This document shows, piece by piece, positions 51,580 to 52,982 of a DNA stretch of 52,982 bases. The position numbers and the translations under genes are program-made. Numbering within the stretch: the stretch's first letter is position 1; every line of letters begins with the position of its first letter. The DNA comes from an uncultured Ignavibacteriota bacterium (GTDB lineage: Bacteria > Bacteroidota > Ignavibacteria > Tepidaquicellales > Tepidaquicellaceae): contig CALGII010000160.1 of NCBI GenBank assembly GCA_937915485.1, positions 1 through 52,982 on the forward strand, in the 5' to 3' direction. The notes beneath the pieces are model-generated. The model was not told the origin of the DNA. It saw only the letters and a list, made by a program, of their open reading frames with translations, and ran no database searches.

Positions 51580-51850
51580 AGGGGGAAATATTAAAAATCA
51601 AATATCAAAAATAAAAAATGCAAATCAAAAATCAAAAAGACAGAAATATCAATCGCTGTCTAATTGCCAACTAAAATGCAAATGAACTATATACTCCTCC
51701 GTTCCCAAGCCAAAGACTCGCTTTTTCGCGTTTTCTTTGAGAATGTGCGCATGAACAATAATCCGTCGAATATTATATTATTAAATTATTTTTTCTATTT
51801 GATATGTATTTTTGATATTTTATTTTTGATTTTTGATTCCTTGAAAGAGA
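51580..51850. repeat. Low-complexity ATCAAA blocks in inverted orientation
   Basis: The 380-bp gap 51503-51882 holds no credible gene. Its left arm (about 51590-51640) is built of ATCAAATATCAAAA and ATCAAAAATCAAAA motifs. Its right arm (about 51791-51838) carries the complementary TTTTTGATATTTTA and TTTTTGATTTTTGATT. Between them (51650-51780) is unremarkable sequence. The same motif family occurs at 45776-45820. It is not a terminator. Confidence 0.6.
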
Positions 51851-51882
51851 CTTACGGAGGAAAAACAATAAATCATTTGAAT

Positions 51883-52302
51883 ATGGCTGAATTAAAGACA
51901 AAGAGAACAAAAGCAAGCGTAGAAAAATATATTAATTCGCTGAAGGACGACATTCTCATTGCCGATTGCAATAAAATTATTGCGATAATGAAGTCGGTCG
52001 CGAAATGCGAGCCGAAGATGTGGGGACCTGCGATAGTAGGCTTCGGCGATTTGCGTTATAAATACGCGTCAGGAAGGGAAGGCGACTGGTTCAGAGTAGG
52101 ATTCGCGCCGAGAAAAGGGCAGATATCGCTTTATGTTATGGGCGCCGCCGGCAACACGGAACTGCTTTCCAAACTCGGCAAACACAAGGCGGGGAAAGGA
52201 TGCCTGTACATCAGGAAACTTTCCGACGTGGACGAGAAAGTGCTAAAGAAAATAATTAAATATTCGAACGACAACGTAGAAAAACTACTTTGCGGCTGCT
52301 GA
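51883..52302 (+). CDS. DUF1801 protein
   Basis: A 139-residue protein of the DUF1801 family (YdhG-like). I start it at the ATG at 51883 (MAELKTKRT) because the family begins with KTKxTxASVxxFI, seen here as KTKRTKASVEKYI. The longer open frame from 51664 runs through low-complexity repeat and has no homology-like content. Conserved segments are CNKIIAIMKSVAKCEPKMWGPAIVGFG, EGDWFRVGFAPRKGQISLYV and GCLYIRKLSDVD. Small cytoplasmic protein, function unknown. A GGAGG at 51856-51860 is 22 nt upstream, too far for a normal ribosome site; an in-frame TTG at 51877 is an alternative start. Confidence 0.88.
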   Translation: MAELKTKRTKASVEKYINSLKDDILIADCNKIIAIMKSVAKCEPKMWGPAIVGFGDLRYKYASGREGDWFRVGFAPRKGQISLYVMGAAGNTELLSKLGKHKAGKGCLYIRKLSDVDEKVLKKIIKYSNDNVEKLLCGC

Positions 52303-52320
52303 AATAATTTTAAGGGTAAT

Positions 52321-52353
52321 AAAAAAGGAGTCTCCATTGGAACCGGAGACTCC
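52321..52353 (-). terminator. Rho-independent terminator after the 52375 gene
   Basis: GGAGTCTCC (52327-52335) and GGAGACTCC (52345-52353) form a perfect 9-bp stem with a 9-nt loop. On the minus strand TTTTTT (52326-52321) follows. Between it and the stop codon, CGTAATT (52354-52360) and AATTACG (52365-52371) form a second small hairpin. Confidence 0.93.
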
Positions 52354-52374
52354 CGTAATTACAAAATTACGTTC

Positions 52375-52982
52375 TCACCTGAAAGTTTCGAGCCTGAATT
52401 CCATCCACTGCGACTTTGCGAAATCAAGGAAAGCGTCGGGTGCCGTGTCGAATGACTTATCAACTTTGTAGTTACCGCCCTCGTTGTAGCCGTTGATTCT
52501 CACGAGCATATCGCCCCGCAGCGCGTACTTGGTGTCGTTTTCGTGCATAATAAGTTTCAGCGTTGACGGAGATACATCGCCCCTGCAGGCGAGTTTATAG
52601 AGGAACGTGCTCTCTGCGATACCGTTATCGTTCAGGTCCGTAATCGACAGAGAACCCTGAATGAAATCGAGCGTAAGGTCAAGCGGGCAATCGTTCACGA
52701 AGTCGTTTATTTTCCATAAAAGGCTGAACGAGCCTCCGGTGCTGACGTAATGGTATCCGAACAGTTCCGCTTCGTTTATATATTCTTCAAAGTCAGGGTG
52801 TTTAGCTTTTTTCTTCTTCACTCCTGTCTTTGTGAGAATGAGAATGTTCTCACCGTTCTTGTCGTTCCATCTTTTTCCCGAAACAATATTACCGGCGTAT
52901 TTTATGTCAGAAGGCAGGTCGGACTTGCTGAACTGCAGCATCTCAACTTCGTCAATATTTTTTCTTTCGTTTTCAGCGGGAG
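52375..52982 (-). CDS. Conserved protein of unknown function, N terminus beyond window
   Basis: I do not recognise the family. The frame is open from the right edge: upstream of the internal ATG at 52941, the codons read PAENERKNIDEVEMLQ without a stop, so the true start lies outside the window. About 200 residues are visible. They are rich in Asp and Asn, with SGKRWNDKNGENILILTKTG, NDFVNDCPLDLTLDFI, LSITDLNDNGIAEST and NDTKYALRGDMLVRING. The LNDNGIAE stretch resembles a Ca2+-loop or VCBS/FG-GAP-like segment (DxNxDGxxD type), which would suit an exported protein. The absence of a visible signal peptide is because the 5' end is missing. A strong terminator follows. Confidence 0.6.
   Translation of the reverse strand, partial: PAENERKNIDEVEMLQFSKSDLPSDIKYAGNIVSGKRWNDKNGENILILTKTGVKKKKAKHPDFEEYINEAELFGYHYVSTGGSFSLLWKINDFVNDCPLDLTLDFIQGSLSITDLNDNGIAESTFLYKLACRGDVSPSTLKLIMHENDTKYALRGDMLVRINGYNEGGNYKVDKSFDTAPDAFLDFAKSQWMEFRLETFR

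Noticed and set aside
51664..51882. N-terminal extension of the DUF1801 gene
   Set aside because: The extra 73 residues translate low-complexity repeat; the family's N terminus begins at MAELKTK.

Overview
The window reads as a chromosomal segment of an Ignavibacteria-like member of the Bacteroidota/Chlorobi (FCB) group. Three secreted proteins end in a type IX secretion (T9SS) type A sorting domain with the NPFNP signature. FCB-type families (DUF5686, DUF4783, Big_5 lipoprotein, DUF2795) recur, start codons mostly lack a well-spaced Shine-Dalgarno, and TTG starts occur. No rRNA, CRISPR array or insertion sequence was seen. The lineage is inferred from protein style, not from a marker gene.

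Layout. 1-6.3 kb: a PAS histidine kinase cut by the left edge, uvrA, a lipoprotein and an amidohydrolase. 6.3-14.3 kb: an envelope and secretion block with a 12-motif BNR T9SS protein, a divergent SpoT/MESH1-like HD protein, a tandem pair of CxxCH-bearing T9SS proteins and a DUF5686 outer-membrane protein, followed by rsmG. 15.2-20.4 kb: a GT39-type glycosyltransferase broken at an A9 run, a proton-pumping pyrophosphatase, pth and rplY. 20.6-26.8 kb: a four-gene efflux operon, tetR-tolC-adaptor-RND pump. 26.9-27.7 kb: a tRNA(CAT) lying 3 nt behind the gene of a self-cleaving S24 repressor. 27.8-33.8 kb: a DUF4783 protein, a 1368-residue multi-sensor histidine kinase and a Big_5 lipoprotein, closely packed. 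33.8-38.6 kb: holB and a BamA/TamA-like protein, then hpf, hprK and DUF2795. 38.8-45.8 kb: two small membrane proteins, a PHP hydrolase, purF, an Xaa-Pro aminopeptidase and an exonuclease/GIY-YIG fusion. 46-51.5 kb: hrcA-grpE-dnaJ, a GT2 glycosyltransferase and nadB. 51.9 kb to the end: a DUF1801 protein and a conserved protein cut by the right edge.

Most of the content is housekeeping: DNA repair, translation quality control, heat shock, purine and NAD synthesis. It is interleaved with cell-envelope and export functions. Rho-independent terminators are unusually clear and divide the minus-strand genes into units. The points most worth following are a nested-stem intergenic element at 3799-3890, the A9 frameshift, the S24-repressor/tRNA arrangement with its operator-like inverted repeat, the CxxCH-T9SS tandem pair, the HD protein, and the architecture of the large kinase. 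I found no clear evidence of a wholly new multi-gene system.
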